A stretch of DNA of 64,000 bases from Occallatibacter savannae. GTDB taxonomy: Bacteria; Acidobacteriota; Terriglobia; Terriglobales; Acidobacteriaceae. Position 1 is the stretch's first letter; every line of letters starts with the position of its first letter. The notes beneath the pieces are model-generated. The model did not search any database. It saw only the letters and a program-made list of their open reading frames with translations, and was not told the origin of the DNA. The stretch lies in contig NZ_QFFY01000003.1 of the NCBI RefSeq assembly GCF_003131205.1, forward strand, positions 248,001-312,000, written 5' to 3'. The position numbers and the translations under genes are program-made. Shown piece by piece: positions 8,288-17,294 of the stretch.

Positions 8288-9141
8288 TGTTTACCCCCGG
8301 GCGCTGCGAATTTCTCGTCTGTTTTTGTGCTGCCATTGATGACCGTAACGGTGAATGAATCGTTCTTCGGCTTCGGTGCTCTGACCGGGCCAGTGAGCTT
8401 GGGTTTCGAAGGAGGAGCCGCCTGCTCGGCGAACAGGTTGGTCATGCCGGTGCCTGAAACCTTGACTTCCTTTGTGTCGAGCGGGTTGCGGAGGACCAGC
8501 TGAATTCGTGTTTCGTTACTGGCGAGCGCGAGCACCTGCGCCTGTTCTGGTGTCACAAGAAGGTTGACGACCTGCACCTGCTGCGGCTTGCCCTCGGCGT
8601 CCTTCTGAATATCCGTACCGGCGGACAGTACTTCGATGTTCTGGAGCACGGTTCTGACCTGGGTGTTGTTTCCGCTGCCGGCGTTCTGAGCGCTGGGCGG
8701 AACAGCCGAGACGAGGACGTCCACGTGCATGCCGGGAGTCACGAATCCGGCGACGCCAACCACCTGATCGACTCGAACAGCGATCGCGCGATAGCCATCT
8801 TTAATGGTTGCGGCCAGACCGCCGCCTGAACCTACCGGCGCAAGACGGTTGTCAAGAATCGGCTCGCCCGCAAAGATGGGCTGCATCACGCCGCGTCCGA
8901 TTGCGTTCTTGGCATCGAGGATGGCGGTCTTGGGCACCGTGCCCTGAATCTGAACCGTGGTCAAATCCGCAGCGCTCAACAATTGCCCAATCTTGAGATC
9001 GGCGGCTGCGGCAACCACGCGAGTTGCAGGTTGCGGTTTAGCCGCAGCAATGCGCATGCCGACCAACCGGTATACGAGCACGGAGCACAGTGCTGCCACT
9101 ACGAATGCAGCAAGTAGGATTGTTACCAGTCTTCGGTTCAT
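8284..9141 (-). CDS. cpaB: Flp pilus assembly protein CpaB/RcpC
   Basis: A 285-residue protein with one N-terminal membrane anchor (residues 5-27) and an SAF domain (about 42-105, with VVAAAADLKIGQLLSAADL). A RcpC/CpaB domain follows (RAIAVRVDQVVGVAGFVTPG, about 118-137) and a disordered Pro/Lys-rich linker. Family members are periplasmic partners of the secretin and may bind peptidoglycan. The tail ends with TVTVINGST (264-272), a V-x-VING motif that recurs twice in the secreted protein at 29303-29899. It is the first gene of the minus-strand cpaB-cpaC unit. Confidence 0.88.
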   Translation of the reverse strand: MNRRLVTILLAAFVVAALCSVLVYRLVGMRIAAAKPQPATRVVAAAADLKIGQLLSAADLTTVQIQGTVPKTAILDAKNAIGRGVMQPIFAGEPILDNRLAPVGSGGGLAATIKDGYRAIAVRVDQVVGVAGFVTPGMHVDVLVSAVPPSAQNAGSGNNTQVRTVLQNIEVLSAGTDIQKDAEGKPQQVQVVNLLVTPEQAQVLALASNETRIQLVLRNPLDTKEVKVSGTGMTNLFAEQAAPPSKPKLTGPVRAPKPKNDSFTVTVINGSTKTDEKFAAPGGKQ

Positions 9142-9763
9142 CAGAATCCTGTCTTCGTGAGGTGAAGCACCCTGGTTTCTACTCCCTTCGGCTGTCGACC
9201 AGCTTTGGGCAGGAAAGTAGCGGCCTCTTCACGCAGAGTTAGTGGTCGAAATGGTTAACTGCCTGCACGGGTGAATGCCGCTAGAGTATAGCACTATGCG
9301 GCTTTACGTATGCATCGAATTTAACTCCGCTAAACCGAAGTACCTAGAACGCAACACGCAGTGGAAATGCGGTTGAATCAAGGTCGTGGCGATGCGGAGT
9401 GATTCATAGCTTTGCATCAACAATGACCACGCAATCACGCGGTGTCAACGGTACGAAAGCGTGAAATCTACAGGGCGTAATCGATGTTTGCAAGGACGAG
9501 GCCACTGATGAAAAGTGACTCAAGTGACATGATTGCGGCGATTGCTCTTGTCGAGTTATGGAGCTACGCGCATACTTAAAGGAACGTTTGCCACAGCAGC
9601 TTCTGGATCACGCGACTTTACAGCGTTGACCAAGCCCAGGTGTAACTCGGCGGCCCAGGTAGTTATGGCGGTGATCGCGGGAGTAACACCTCACCAGAAC
9701 AGAAATTGTCCCCGCGTAGGATGATCACCAGGTAAGCCGAACAGAGAGGGGTTCACCGGGCGA
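9142..9763. other. Divergent intergenic region with a cpaB promoter candidate
   Basis: A 622-bp spacer between cpaB and the TonB-like gene. On the minus strand TATACT (9290-9285) preceded by TGC is a good extended -10, about 145 nt upstream of the cpaB ATG; no clear -35 is seen. The rest has no convincing ORF, hairpin or repeat. The spacer is long for this gene-dense window, so an unrecognised small RNA or regulator sites are possible. Confidence 0.4.
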
Positions 9764-11302
9764 ATGAGGTCTTCGCGCACCATCACTCTTTTCACGCTGC
9801 AGCCCGAGGCGCCGCGGGGCCCGTCGGCCATTGTTGCTTCCGTGGTGTTCCACTCTGCGGCGATCGCCTTCATTCTCTCGACATTTCTCTATGCGCCCCG
9901 GTTTAGGCTGCCGACTCCCGACGTCTACATGATGCAGCATGTGAATCTGAACATGCCGTACCCGCCGATTCCGAAGTCGGGCGGCAGCGGCAGCAGCGCG
10001 TACCTGAAGGCCGCCACGGGCCAGGAGAGTTCCGCCGAGGAGAAGATCGCCGCGCCGGCGTCAAGCCGTGTGCATTTTCAACGCCGAAAGCTTGCGCCAC
10101 AGACGCTGATCCAGCCGGATGTCGATCCCGACAAGATGCTGCCGAAGGAGACGCCTCTTCCCTCGATGCTGCTATGGTCCGGGCATCGGCCGAAGGTGCA
10201 GATGCTTACGCCGCCGAAGCCGCAGCCACCCTCGATCACGCTGGACAAGCCCAAGCTCAATTTCCCCAACAAGGAGACGCACATTGCTGCGCTCGACATC
10301 TCTCCGACGCCTTTCACGTCGAAGATGCCCATGCCGATCACCAGCAAGTCTTCTCCTGTGATTTTGAACCGGCAGTTGGAGGTCGAGCGGATTCCCGAGA
10401 CGGGCTCTGTTTCAAGCATCGAGTCGACCCCAGCCGCTGTGTTATCCGCCTCTGACCTGCACATGAATCAGGGCGTGGTAAGCATGCCTGCCGCGAATCA
10501 AACGGCTGAAGGCAACGAGAAGGGCGGCCTTGGAACAGGAAAAGCGGCCAACCCACTCCAAACCGGAGCGGGTGACGGCAGCACCGGTTCTGACAAAGCC
10601 ACGGGCAAAGGCCAGAGCGGCACGGGCGGCAAGGCCGCGGGACAAGGCACTGGCGGGAAGAACAACGGCAGCGGGAACGGCAACACCCAGCAGGGCACCG
10701 GCAACGGAAACGGGGGCAGCGGATCCCAGGCTGGCTCCGGCACGGGACAGGGTGCAGGTCACAATGCTGGGGCAGGATCGGGTGCAGGGCCAGCAAACGG
10801 TCACGGGTCCGGCGATGGCGACAACGGCACAGTAACGCGAATCAATCTGCCGAAAAACGGGCAATTCAATGTCGTCGTAGTTGGGTCGACGCTGGACGAA
10901 CAGTACCCCGAGACGACGGAAGTTTGGAAGGGGCGGCTTGCCTATTCGGTTTATCTGAAGGTCGGGCTGGAGAAGAACTGGATCCTGCAGTATTCCCTGC
11001 CCCGCGCCGCGGACTCAGCAAACGCGGGGAGCGCACACCTCGATGCGCCCTGGCCTTACTACATCGTTCGACCGAACCTGAACCCGGACGATGCAACGTC
11101 CGACTCGGTGATGGTACATGGGTTTGTGAACGAGGCCGGACACTTCGAGAAGCTCTCCGTGGTGTTTCCGACCGACATGGGCTATGCGCGCGAGCAGCTA
11201 GTTCTGAACGCTCTGCAGCAGTGGCAATTCAGGGCGGGCAGCCATGATGGGCAGGTCGCGAAACTGGAAGTTTTGCTGATCATTCCGGAGATCCTGCAGT
11301 AG
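9764..11302 (+). CDS. TonB-like envelope protein with Gly-rich linker
   Basis: A 512-residue protein built like TonB. It has a short cytoplasmic tail, one membrane helix (about residues 23-43), and a Pro-rich stretch (about 60-180). A low-complexity linker of Gly, Ser, Asn and Thr follows (about 245-355). The C-terminal globular domain contains VMVHGFVNEAGHFEKLSVVF and ALQQWQFRAG, matching the TonB C-terminal fold (energy or force transfer to outer-membrane partners). No exbB or exbD is adjacent. It lies on the opposite strand between the two halves of the tad locus, so it is either an insertion or a functional member linking the inner membrane to the secretin. Assignment to the TonB superfamily is good; partner unknown. 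Confidence 0.65.
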   Translation: MRSSRTITLFTLQPEAPRGPSAIVASVVFHSAAIAFILSTFLYAPRFRLPTPDVYMMQHVNLNMPYPPIPKSGGSGSSAYLKAATGQESSAEEKIAAPASSRVHFQRRKLAPQTLIQPDVDPDKMLPKETPLPSMLLWSGHRPKVQMLTPPKPQPPSITLDKPKLNFPNKETHIAALDISPTPFTSKMPMPITSKSSPVILNRQLEVERIPETGSVSSIESTPAAVLSASDLHMNQGVVSMPAANQTAEGNEKGGLGTGKAANPLQTGAGDGSTGSDKATGKGQSGTGGKAAGQGTGGKNNGSGNGNTQQGTGNGNGGSGSQAGSGTGQGAGHNAGAGSGAGPANGHGSGDGDNGTVTRINLPKNGQFNVVVVGSTLDEQYPETTEVWKGRLAYSVYLKVGLEKNWILQYSLPRAADSANAGSAHLDAPWPYYIVRPNLNPDDATSDSVMVHGFVNEAGHFEKLSVVFPTDMGYAREQLVLNALQQWQFRAGSHDGQVAKLEVLLIIPEILQ

Positions 11303-11359
11303 GCACAGCAGGGATCATTGAAAATCCTGAGCTGCCAGGTGGGCCGGATGCCGTTCGGC

Positions 11360-12469
11360 CTAGCCGGGCTGCTGCACGCGCTGAATGAAACGATGCAGCG
11401 CCTTTTTGCCCACGCCGGTATCGGGCAGAGGCTCGCCACTGTTGAGATCGACAGTGTTCGACGGAACGAAAGTGAGCCCGACCCCGTCGGTTCCCCAACG
11501 GATGACTTTCGTTAACACCGAGATGAAATCATCGGGGTCGTCGCCATCGGTATTGGTTCTCTGCAACGTCATCAGGATCATGGTTCCGGGGAACCAGCGC
11601 TCATCGGTGAGCAGGTAGATCCCGACGTTGCTGATGTCGGCAATGTGGAAAGCCTGAGGCGCACCGCCGGTCCAGTAATAGGCCACCAGGCCAGGCAGAG
11701 GGTGACGTTTGGAGGCGCGCCGGTCGGTGGACAGCCAGCGCAGAAAACGCATGAACCAAGACGCGCTCGCTGGGCCGGTGCTCTCGATTTCGGCAGTTTC
11801 TTTTTCAATGAGCCGCTGATGCGCTGCGAGCAGTTCGGTGGGACGATCGACCTGAGGCGGGGGCTCGGCGACCATGGTCTGGGAGGAAGCTGAGCGTCCC
11901 GCACTCGAAGCCTGCTTCGTCCGACTGCCGGCAGCGGAGGCCCCGAGGCGTTCCTCCATCTCGTCGGCGTAACAGATCAGCATGGCATCGCCCGGTTGAG
12001 TCTGGCTCGAGAAGATGGTGTGCCCTGCAAGAATCAGCGCGCTCGCGGGCTGCTCGCGAGTAGGCTCGACAGCGTAGTTGGGGAAGTTTTCGACCGCCTG
12101 GATGACGCGATTGTCTTCGTCGAGATAAATGAGGTCAACAGGCGAGAGACCTTTGGTGGCGGGAATGCCGCGAAAAGGCGAGAGCCACAGGCCAGCGTCC
12201 GGCTTGACCGACAGGTCTTCGAGGAGCGCCTTCAGCTGCCTAGCGGCAGAATCGGCCATGACCACGCCGAGGCTCAGGAAGCTTTCCCGTGTCTGGTTGT
12301 ACACACAGTATTTGCGGGACTCCGTCATTGCGCCTCTCAAGAGAACCAGCTGCAGGAATACGGTCGAGCCGTCTTTTGACTCAATCTGTGTCCAGCAGAG
12401 ACGCAGAGGTATCTGCGTGGTGCTACCCGAAACGAGCTTCTGCGAATCGACAGGTGCCTTCGATCCCAA
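11360..12469 (-). CDS. DUF192-like domain fused to a PilZ c-di-GMP-binding domain
   Basis: Up to 369 residues. Residues 94-161 align by eye with the DUF192 protein of the same locus: VDLIYLDEDNRVIQAVENFP and the ending SSQTQPGD. The canonical KGLLGR motif is degenerate. After a Ser/Ala/Pro-rich linker (about 175-240), residues 250-345 form a PilZ domain with both c-di-GMP-binding motifs intact: RASKR (251-255, RxxxR) and DISNVG (278-283, DxSxxG). The TTG at 12469 gives the longest frame but lacks a ribosome binding site; the ATG at 12328 follows GAGAGG and would give 322 residues with both domains kept. It lies downstream of tadC, beyond a terminator hairpin. Likely role: a c-di-GMP-responsive modulator of Flp pilus assembly (inference). 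Confidence 0.75.
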   Translation of the reverse strand: MGSKAPVDSQKLVSGSTTQIPLRLCWTQIESKDGSTVFLQLVLLRGAMTESRKYCVYNQTRESFLSLGVVMADSAARQLKALLEDLSVKPDAGLWLSPFRGIPATKGLSPVDLIYLDEDNRVIQAVENFPNYAVEPTREQPASALILAGHTIFSSQTQPGDAMLICYADEMEERLGASAAGSRTKQASSAGRSASSQTMVAEPPPQVDRPTELLAAHQRLIEKETAEIESTGPASASWFMRFLRWLSTDRRASKRHPLPGLVAYYWTGGAPQAFHIADISNVGIYLLTDERWFPGTMILMTLQRTNTDGDDPDDFISVLTKVIRWGTDGVGLTFVPSNTVDLNSGEPLPDTGVGKKALHRFIQRVQQPG

Positions 12470-12560
12470 AAAAGCGAAGCTTTACTGAAGCTGAGAGTAG
12501 ATTACAACGCAGCCGGCGGGACAACACAAATTACCGTCGGAAGTTCCCTTAAAAGGGGCT

Positions 12561-12601
12561 GGATGCCGGGGAGGTCGGGGGGCCCGAACCTGCCGGCATC
12601 C
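12561..12601 (-). terminator. Terminator at the end of the tad operon
   Basis: GGATGCCGG (12561-12569) pairs with CCGGCATCC (12593-12601) around a GC-rich 23-nt loop. The minus-strand sequence that follows is AGCCCCTTTTAAGG, with a short T-run. It lies past the 31-codon gene and before the DUF192-PilZ gene. Confidence 0.5.
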
Positions 12602-12618
12602 TTAGGCCAGGGTCACAC

Positions 12619-12714
12619 TTACTTTACGCGCGTGCGGCGCCGCTGAATCAGGATTACCAGCACGATAACAAAAAGCACGCCGGACACAATCCGGATAATC
12701 GTGGTTTGATCCAT
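12619..12714 (-). CDS. 31-residue single-span membrane peptide in the tad operon
   Basis: A short ORF beginning MDQTTIIRIVSG and ending QRRRTRVK. Residues 6-23 are strongly hydrophobic (Ile, Val, Leu, Phe) and the tail is Arg/Lys-rich, so it should insert as a single helix with a cytoplasmic basic tail. A strong ribosome binding site (GGAAGGGAGAGA) lies 6 nt upstream of the ATG. It sits 36 bp downstream of tadC and before the operon terminator, so it is probably cotranscribed with the platform proteins. No family recognised; it may be an assembly factor for TadB/TadC. The signal for translation is good but function is unknown. Confidence 0.6.
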   Translation of the reverse strand: MDQTTIIRIVSGVLFVIVLVILIQRRRTRVK

Positions 12715-12750
12715 TTTGATTCTCTCCCTTCCTTTGATTGGTTGCGGAAT

Positions 12751-13665
12751 TTAGCTTCCGAAAAACTGTTTGAATGAATCCGCCATCACCAGCACAGCGG
12801 GGCCAAGCACGACCAAAAATAGCGAGGGGAAAATGAAGAGCACCAGAGGGAACAGCAATTTAACTGATAGTTTTGCCGCTTTCTCTTCGATTTCCTGAAC
12901 GCGCTTTGTGCGCATGGTATCGGAGTGAACGCGGAGTGTCTTGCCAATACTGGTGCCGAACTGCTCAGCCTGCACCAGCATGGAAACGAGGTTTCTCACG
13001 ACGTCGACGTCGGTGCGCTCTGCGAGATGCTTCCAGGCGTCGGCGCGAGCCCTGCCGGCACGCTGTTCCAGGGCGACGATACCGAGTTCGTCGGCAAGTT
13101 CGGGTTGTGCTTTTTCCAGCTCCTGAGCGGTGCGCGCGGTTGCCTGGTCAAGGCTGAGTCCGGCTTCAACGCAGATTACGAGGAGGTCGAGGACGTCGGG
13201 CAAACCTTTCTTGATGGCCGACTGACGATTCGAAATTTTCCGCCCCAGCCAGAAATCAGGCGCGAGAAAGCCGCCGCCGGCTGCGAGCGCGAACATGAAC
13301 ATGGGAGCAAAGTGGTAAGCACCGGAAATCCAGACGAGGAGGACCAGGATACAGGGGACCATGACCTTCGCGCCGTAGAACATCTTGACGGCGTTGTCGG
13401 ATCGCATGCCGGCGCGAACGAGTCGCTGCTGGATGACGGAGATCTCCTGCTGGCTTTTGGGCAGGACTTTCTCGAAGTGCTCAACGACGCCGCCGATGAC
13501 ATGGCGGGTTTCCTCGAGGGTGGTGGAGATTGACTTCTTCTGCGTGGCGCGCGGATAGAGAGCCGATGAAATTCGGTCCTGGATCTTGTCGCGGTAGAAG
13601 ATCAACAGGCCGCCGCTACCGATCAGAAGAAAGGCAACGAGGAAGGCGATGATTGCAAATGCCAT
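12751..13665 (-). CDS. tadC: Tad pilus platform protein TadC
   Basis: A 304-residue inner-membrane protein of the T2SSF (GspF) family. It has an N-terminal helix (residues 3-24), a pair of helices at about 98-130, a cytoplasmic T2SSF domain (about 150-275, with GLPDVLDLLVICVEAGLSLD and EQFGTSIGKTLRVHSDTMR), and a C-terminal hydrophobic segment (about 270-295). With TadB it forms the platform on which TadA ATPase acts. The gene follows tadB after 10 bp, the usual tadA-tadB-tadC order. Confidence 0.9.
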   Translation of the reverse strand: MAFAIIAFLVAFLLIGSGGLLIFYRDKIQDRISSALYPRATQKKSISTTLEETRHVIGGVVEHFEKVLPKSQQEISVIQQRLVRAGMRSDNAVKMFYGAKVMVPCILVLLVWISGAYHFAPMFMFALAAGGGFLAPDFWLGRKISNRQSAIKKGLPDVLDLLVICVEAGLSLDQATARTAQELEKAQPELADELGIVALEQRAGRARADAWKHLAERTDVDVVRNLVSMLVQAEQFGTSIGKTLRVHSDTMRTKRVQEIEEKAAKLSVKLLFPLVLFIFPSLFLVVLGPAVLVMADSFKQFFGS

Positions 13666-13675
13666 TGTTTCTCCT

Positions 13676-14646
13676 CTAGACGTCCATGTTGACGATTTTG
13701 CGAATAATCATACCGCCGATGAAGATCATGACACCGGCAATATAGAGCAGCTTCACGCCTAACGGCTTTTTCCAGAGCAAGCTCATCAGGTCGGGGTTAA
13801 CGAGATACAGCAGAAAACCGAGGACGACCGGGAGGAGAGTAAGAATCCAGCCGGTCAAGCGGCCCTGCGCGGTATGGGTAAGAACCTGCCGCTTCAGTCT
13901 GAACCGCTCGCGAATGACCTGCGCGGTCTTTTCGAGGACTTCAGCCAGGTTGCCGCCGCTTTCCCGTTGAATCAGGATTGCGGTTGAGACGATCTTTACG
14001 TCCTGGATTGGAACACGGGTGACCATGTTGTCGAGGGCAGACTTCAACTCCAGACCGTAGTTCATCTCGTCGAAGGTGAGCCGGAATTCTCCACCGACGG
14101 GATCCGCACATTCGCGAGAGACGAGGCCCATGGCTGCGTTGAGGCTATGACCGACGCGGAGGGCGCTGACGATCAGCTCGAGAGCTTCCGGAATGCCCTG
14201 CTCGAATTTGTCCAGGCGCTTTTTGCGCTTCTGCCAGACGAAGGCGATGGGGCCGGCTCCGGTGAGGAGACCAATGAGAAAGCCAAAGAAGATCGCGTCA
14301 GTGCGGAGGTAGACGAGGTAAGCGGGGACGATGAAACTCAGACCACAGAAGAGAGCCAGCTGGCCGACGGTCCATTTGACGTTGGCCTGGTAGAGGAACC
14401 TGCGGATACGGGGAGCAAGTTCCATCTTTGTGAGTGCGCGATCGAGCCACGGGATGGAGCTCATGACGTCGTTCTTGCGAACGTCGACGATGAGGTCTGT
14501 CATCTCGGGCTTGCCGACCGCGATGGCGGACTCAAGCCTGGTCATGATCGCGCGGGTCTGTTCAGTCGCGCCGGAGCCGCTAGCGGCGGCCACCAAGACG
14601 ACGACCAAAAAGACTCCCAAAAAACAAGAACACCAATCATTAACAT
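13676..14646 (-). CDS. tadB: Tad pilus platform protein TadB, apparent frameshift near the start
   Basis: T2SSF-family platform protein. The body (314 residues from a TTG at 14620) carries the T2SSF domain with GIPEALELIVSALRVGHSLN and QRESGGNLAEVLEKTAQVI, and C-terminal helices. The TTG start has no ribosome binding site and cuts the N-terminal helix. Upstream, GGAGG precedes an ATG at 14646 by 7 nt, and that frame starts MLMIGVLVF. One extra T in the six-T run (14624-14619) would join the two frames and give a full N-terminal helix (MLMIGVLVFLGVFLVVVLV) as expected for TadB. Either a base is missing in the sequence or slippage on the T-run is used. The coordinates include the proposed start. 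Confidence 0.82.
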
Positions 14647-14671
14647 GCCACTACCTCCGCACGACTCCGGC

Positions 14672-15952
14672 TCAGTTCACTTCCGTTACTTTCTCAAACA
14701 AGCTGGGCGGCAGGAAGATGCCAGCGGTACGTAGCTGTTCGAGGAATTTGGGACGGATGCGGCTGGGAACGAAGGCGCCTTGCACTCTGCCGTTGGGGCC
14801 GATGCCCTTCTTCTGGAATGCAAAGATTTCCTGCATGGAGATCACGTTCTCTTCCATGCCCGTGATCTCGTGAATACTTACGCATTTACGGGAACCGTCG
14901 CTGAGACGCGAGGCCTGGACGACGATGGTCAATGCCGATGCAATCTGCTGGCGGACTGTCTTTTCCGGCAGGTTGAGGTTGGTCATGGCGACCATGGACT
15001 CAAGACGGGTTAGAGCGTCGCGCGCCGTGTTGGCGTGGATGGTGGTCATCGATCCCTCGTGACCCGTGTTCATGGCCTGAAGCATGTCGAACGCTTCTTC
15101 GCCACGGCACTCACCGATGATGATGCGGTCGGGGCGCATACGCAAACAGTTGATGAGAAGCTGTCTCTGTCGAATGGCGCCCTGGCCTTCAACGTTCGGC
15201 GGGCGTGTTTCGAGCCGGACGATGTTTTCCTGGGCGAGCTGAAGTTCGGCCGCGTCTTCAATGGTGATGACGCGCTCGTTCGGTGGAATGTACTGCGACA
15301 GGATGTTCAGGAAGGTCGTTTTACCGGCGCCGGTACCGCCCGAGATGAGGATGCTGAGGCGGGCGCGCACGGCGGCGGAGAGCAGTTCCATCATCTCTGC
15401 CGAAATACTTTTGAGCTGAACGAGCTGATTCGCGGCCAGAGGACCGGTGCCGAAACGACGGATGGACATCGACGGTCCGTCGAGTGCGAGCGGGGGAATG
15501 ATGGCGTTCACACGGGAACCGTCAGGGAGTCGCGCGTCCACCATCGGCGAGGACTCGTCAACGCGTCGACCGACGCGGGAGACGATGCGATCGATGATCT
15601 GCAGCAGGTGACGGTCGTCGCGGAACGAGCAGTCGGCTCGCTGAATGAGACCGCCTTTTTCAATGAAGACATGGTCCTTGTCATTGACCATGATGTCGGA
15701 GATCTTCGGATCTTTCAGAAGGGGCTCGAGAGGTCCGAGGCCGAAGACTTCGTCGAGAAGGTCTGTCTGGATCTTTTCCTGCTCGTCAAAGCTGAGCGGA
15801 ACGCGGCGGTCGCTGATGATCTCGTTGATGATGCTGGAGACCGCCTGGCGAGCCTGGCTGGAGTTGATGCGGGAGAGCTTTTCCAGGTCAAGCTTCGACA
15901 GCAGCGTTCGGTGCACTTCTGCCTTGAAGTTTTCCAGATTCATTGATTCCAC
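14672..15952 (-). CDS. tadA: Tad pilus assembly ATPase TadA/CpaF
   Basis: A 426-residue hexameric secretion ATPase of the VirB11/PulE class that powers Flp pilus extension and retraction. It has an N-terminal helical domain (about residues 1-160), Walker [10 protein letters not shown] (205-213), the Asp box [11 protein letters not shown], Walker [21 protein letters not shown], and the His box [15 protein letters not shown]. All catalytic motifs are intact. The start is GTG with AAGGA upstream; an ATG three codons on (MNLENFK) is the alternative. It lies between cpaE and tadB in the same operon. Confidence 0.92.
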   Translation of the reverse strand: MESMNLENFKAEVHRTLLSKLDLEKLSRINSSQARQAVSSIINEIISDRRVPLSFDEQEKIQTDLLDEVFGLGPLEPLLKDPKISDIMVNDKDHVFIEKGGLIQRADCSFRDDRHLLQIIDRIVSRVGRRVDESSPMVDARLPDGSRVNAIIPPLALDGPSMSIRRFGTGPLAANQLVQLKSISAEMMELLSAAVRARLSILISGGTGAGKTTFLNILSQYIPPNERVITIEDAAELQLAQENIVRLETRPPNVEGQGAIRQRQLLINCLRMRPDRIIIGECRGEEAFDMLQAMNTGHEGSMTTIHANTARDALTRLESMVAMTNLNLPEKTVRQQIASALTIVVQASRLSDGSRKCVSIHEITGMEENVISMQEIFAFQKKGIGPNGRVQGAFVPSRIRPKFLEQLRTAGIFLPPSLFEKVTEVN

Positions 15953-15994
15953 GATGCGCCGTCCTTCACTTCAGAATCCGTCAAATACGGGGGA

Positions 15995-17200
15995 TTATTT
16001 GAAAAGGCTGAAGCCTTTCCGCTTTTCGGGTTTGGGGGGCATACCGCAAGCCGCCCGTGCCATGTCCTGGAGAACTCTTGCAATGCTCGAATCGTCGAGC
16101 GCCAGCGGAACGGCTTCATTCTGCATTCTGCGAACGTTGAAGTAGTCGCTGGGGATCTTCCACGAGATCGGCTTGGTGAGGGCCTTCTCGATGTGTTCTT
16201 CATCAACGCCCATCGAACTTTTCACGTACCGGTTGAGTACGATTTCGAGTTTGGGCGTTCCTGCCTTGAAAAATTCAGAGATGAGTCGGTGGGAGTTACG
16301 AAGCTCGGGGATACCCGCCTGCATGACGAGATATGCGGTGTCGGCCTGCTCGAACCATCCGGCGTCGGTGAGGTCAAAACGCGATCCCGCGTCGATGACG
16401 ACATAGGAGAAGTCCTGTCGCGCGACGTTGAGCATCTTCTCGATCGCATCGTTGGTGGCCTGGACGTGCGGGAAGCGGCCCGGAGCTGCGAGAACGGGAA
16501 GGCCCGAGTTATGCTTTGTGAGCAATTTGGAGAAGAAGTTGGTGTCGATGCGGTCGGCGTTCTGCAAAGCGTCGGCCGTGGAGAACTGGGTGGTGAGGCC
16601 GAGGCTAAGAGCGGCGTCGCCGAGAGGTAAGTCGAGGTCGATAAGGACCGCACTTTGCTGGCACTCCTGCACGAGCGCAACGGCGAAGTTACAAGCTACG
16701 GTTGTAACTCCCGAGCCACCTTTGCCGCCGAGGAAGACGAGGAGTTTGCCGCCTGTCTTCTTGGCGGCGCCGCCTTTTCCGCCGGTACGGCGGGAACCGG
16801 CGCGCATGAGCGCATCGGACAGGGCGTTGGGATCGATGGGATCGGAGAGGAATTCGCGGGCGCCGGCGCGCATGGAGCGCACCATGACATTGGGATCGAG
16901 CCGCGAAGTGTAGACCATCACGGTGGTGCTGGTGGTAGATGCGACGAACTCAACGAGTTCCAGGGCGTATTCGACGTCTGATTCGAGGTCGATGATGACC
17001 GTGTCGAAGGACTTCTCACCCAGCATTCTGGGCATTTCCTTCAAGGTCGGGGGATAGGAAGAGTATTCCCGCACAATCGCGGCGTGTGAGTTATTCAAGG
17101 CACTCACAATCGTCCTGCGGCGCTGCTCACTGGGACAGATCAGCGCGATGGACAGGACGTTTCCGCCAAGGGGATCAGAGTCGTGCGTGTTATCGGTCAC
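15995..17200 (-). CDS. cpaE: Pilus assembly protein CpaE/TadZ, atypical receiver plus MinD-like ATPase
   Basis: A 401-residue two-domain protein that localises the Tad machine in the cell. Residues 15-135 form a receiver-like fold (VIIDLESDVEYAL, VMVYTSR, REFLSDPIDPNAL). From about 150 comes a ParA/MinD ATPase with the deviant Walker A KGGSGVTT (160-167), VLIDLDLPLGDAAL as the Walker A'-like region, and YVVIDAG. The C-terminus is basic (PPKPEKRKGFSLFK). It precedes tadA in the operon and follows the prepilin peptidase after 94 bp. Confidence 0.88.
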   Translation of the reverse strand: MTDNTHDSDPLGGNVLSIALICPSEQRRRTIVSALNNSHAAIVREYSSYPPTLKEMPRMLGEKSFDTVIIDLESDVEYALELVEFVASTTSTTVMVYTSRLDPNVMVRSMRAGAREFLSDPIDPNALSDALMRAGSRRTGGKGGAAKKTGGKLLVFLGGKGGSGVTTVACNFAVALVQECQQSAVLIDLDLPLGDAALSLGLTTQFSTADALQNADRIDTNFFSKLLTKHNSGLPVLAAPGRFPHVQATNDAIEKMLNVARQDFSYVVIDAGSRFDLTDAGWFEQADTAYLVMQAGIPELRNSHRLISEFFKAGTPKLEIVLNRYVKSSMGVDEEHIEKALTKPISWKIPSDYFNVRRMQNEAVPLALDDSSIARVLQDMARAACGMPPKPEKRKGFSLFK

Positions 17201-17294
17201 AAATTCAAAACTCCCAGGATCTTGTACCCGACTGCGGTGTCACCGAAGTTCAGGGCGTTTGTCAGCATACTTTAGTCGTTCTTGAATCACCTTC

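Noticed and set aside
15035..15946. Long open frame on the plus strand opposite tadA (303 codons), and similar ones opposite cpaE, tadB, tadC and nnr
   Set aside because: They mirror the codon bias of real genes on the other strand, have no family motifs, and the tad genes opposite have intact catalytic motifs.
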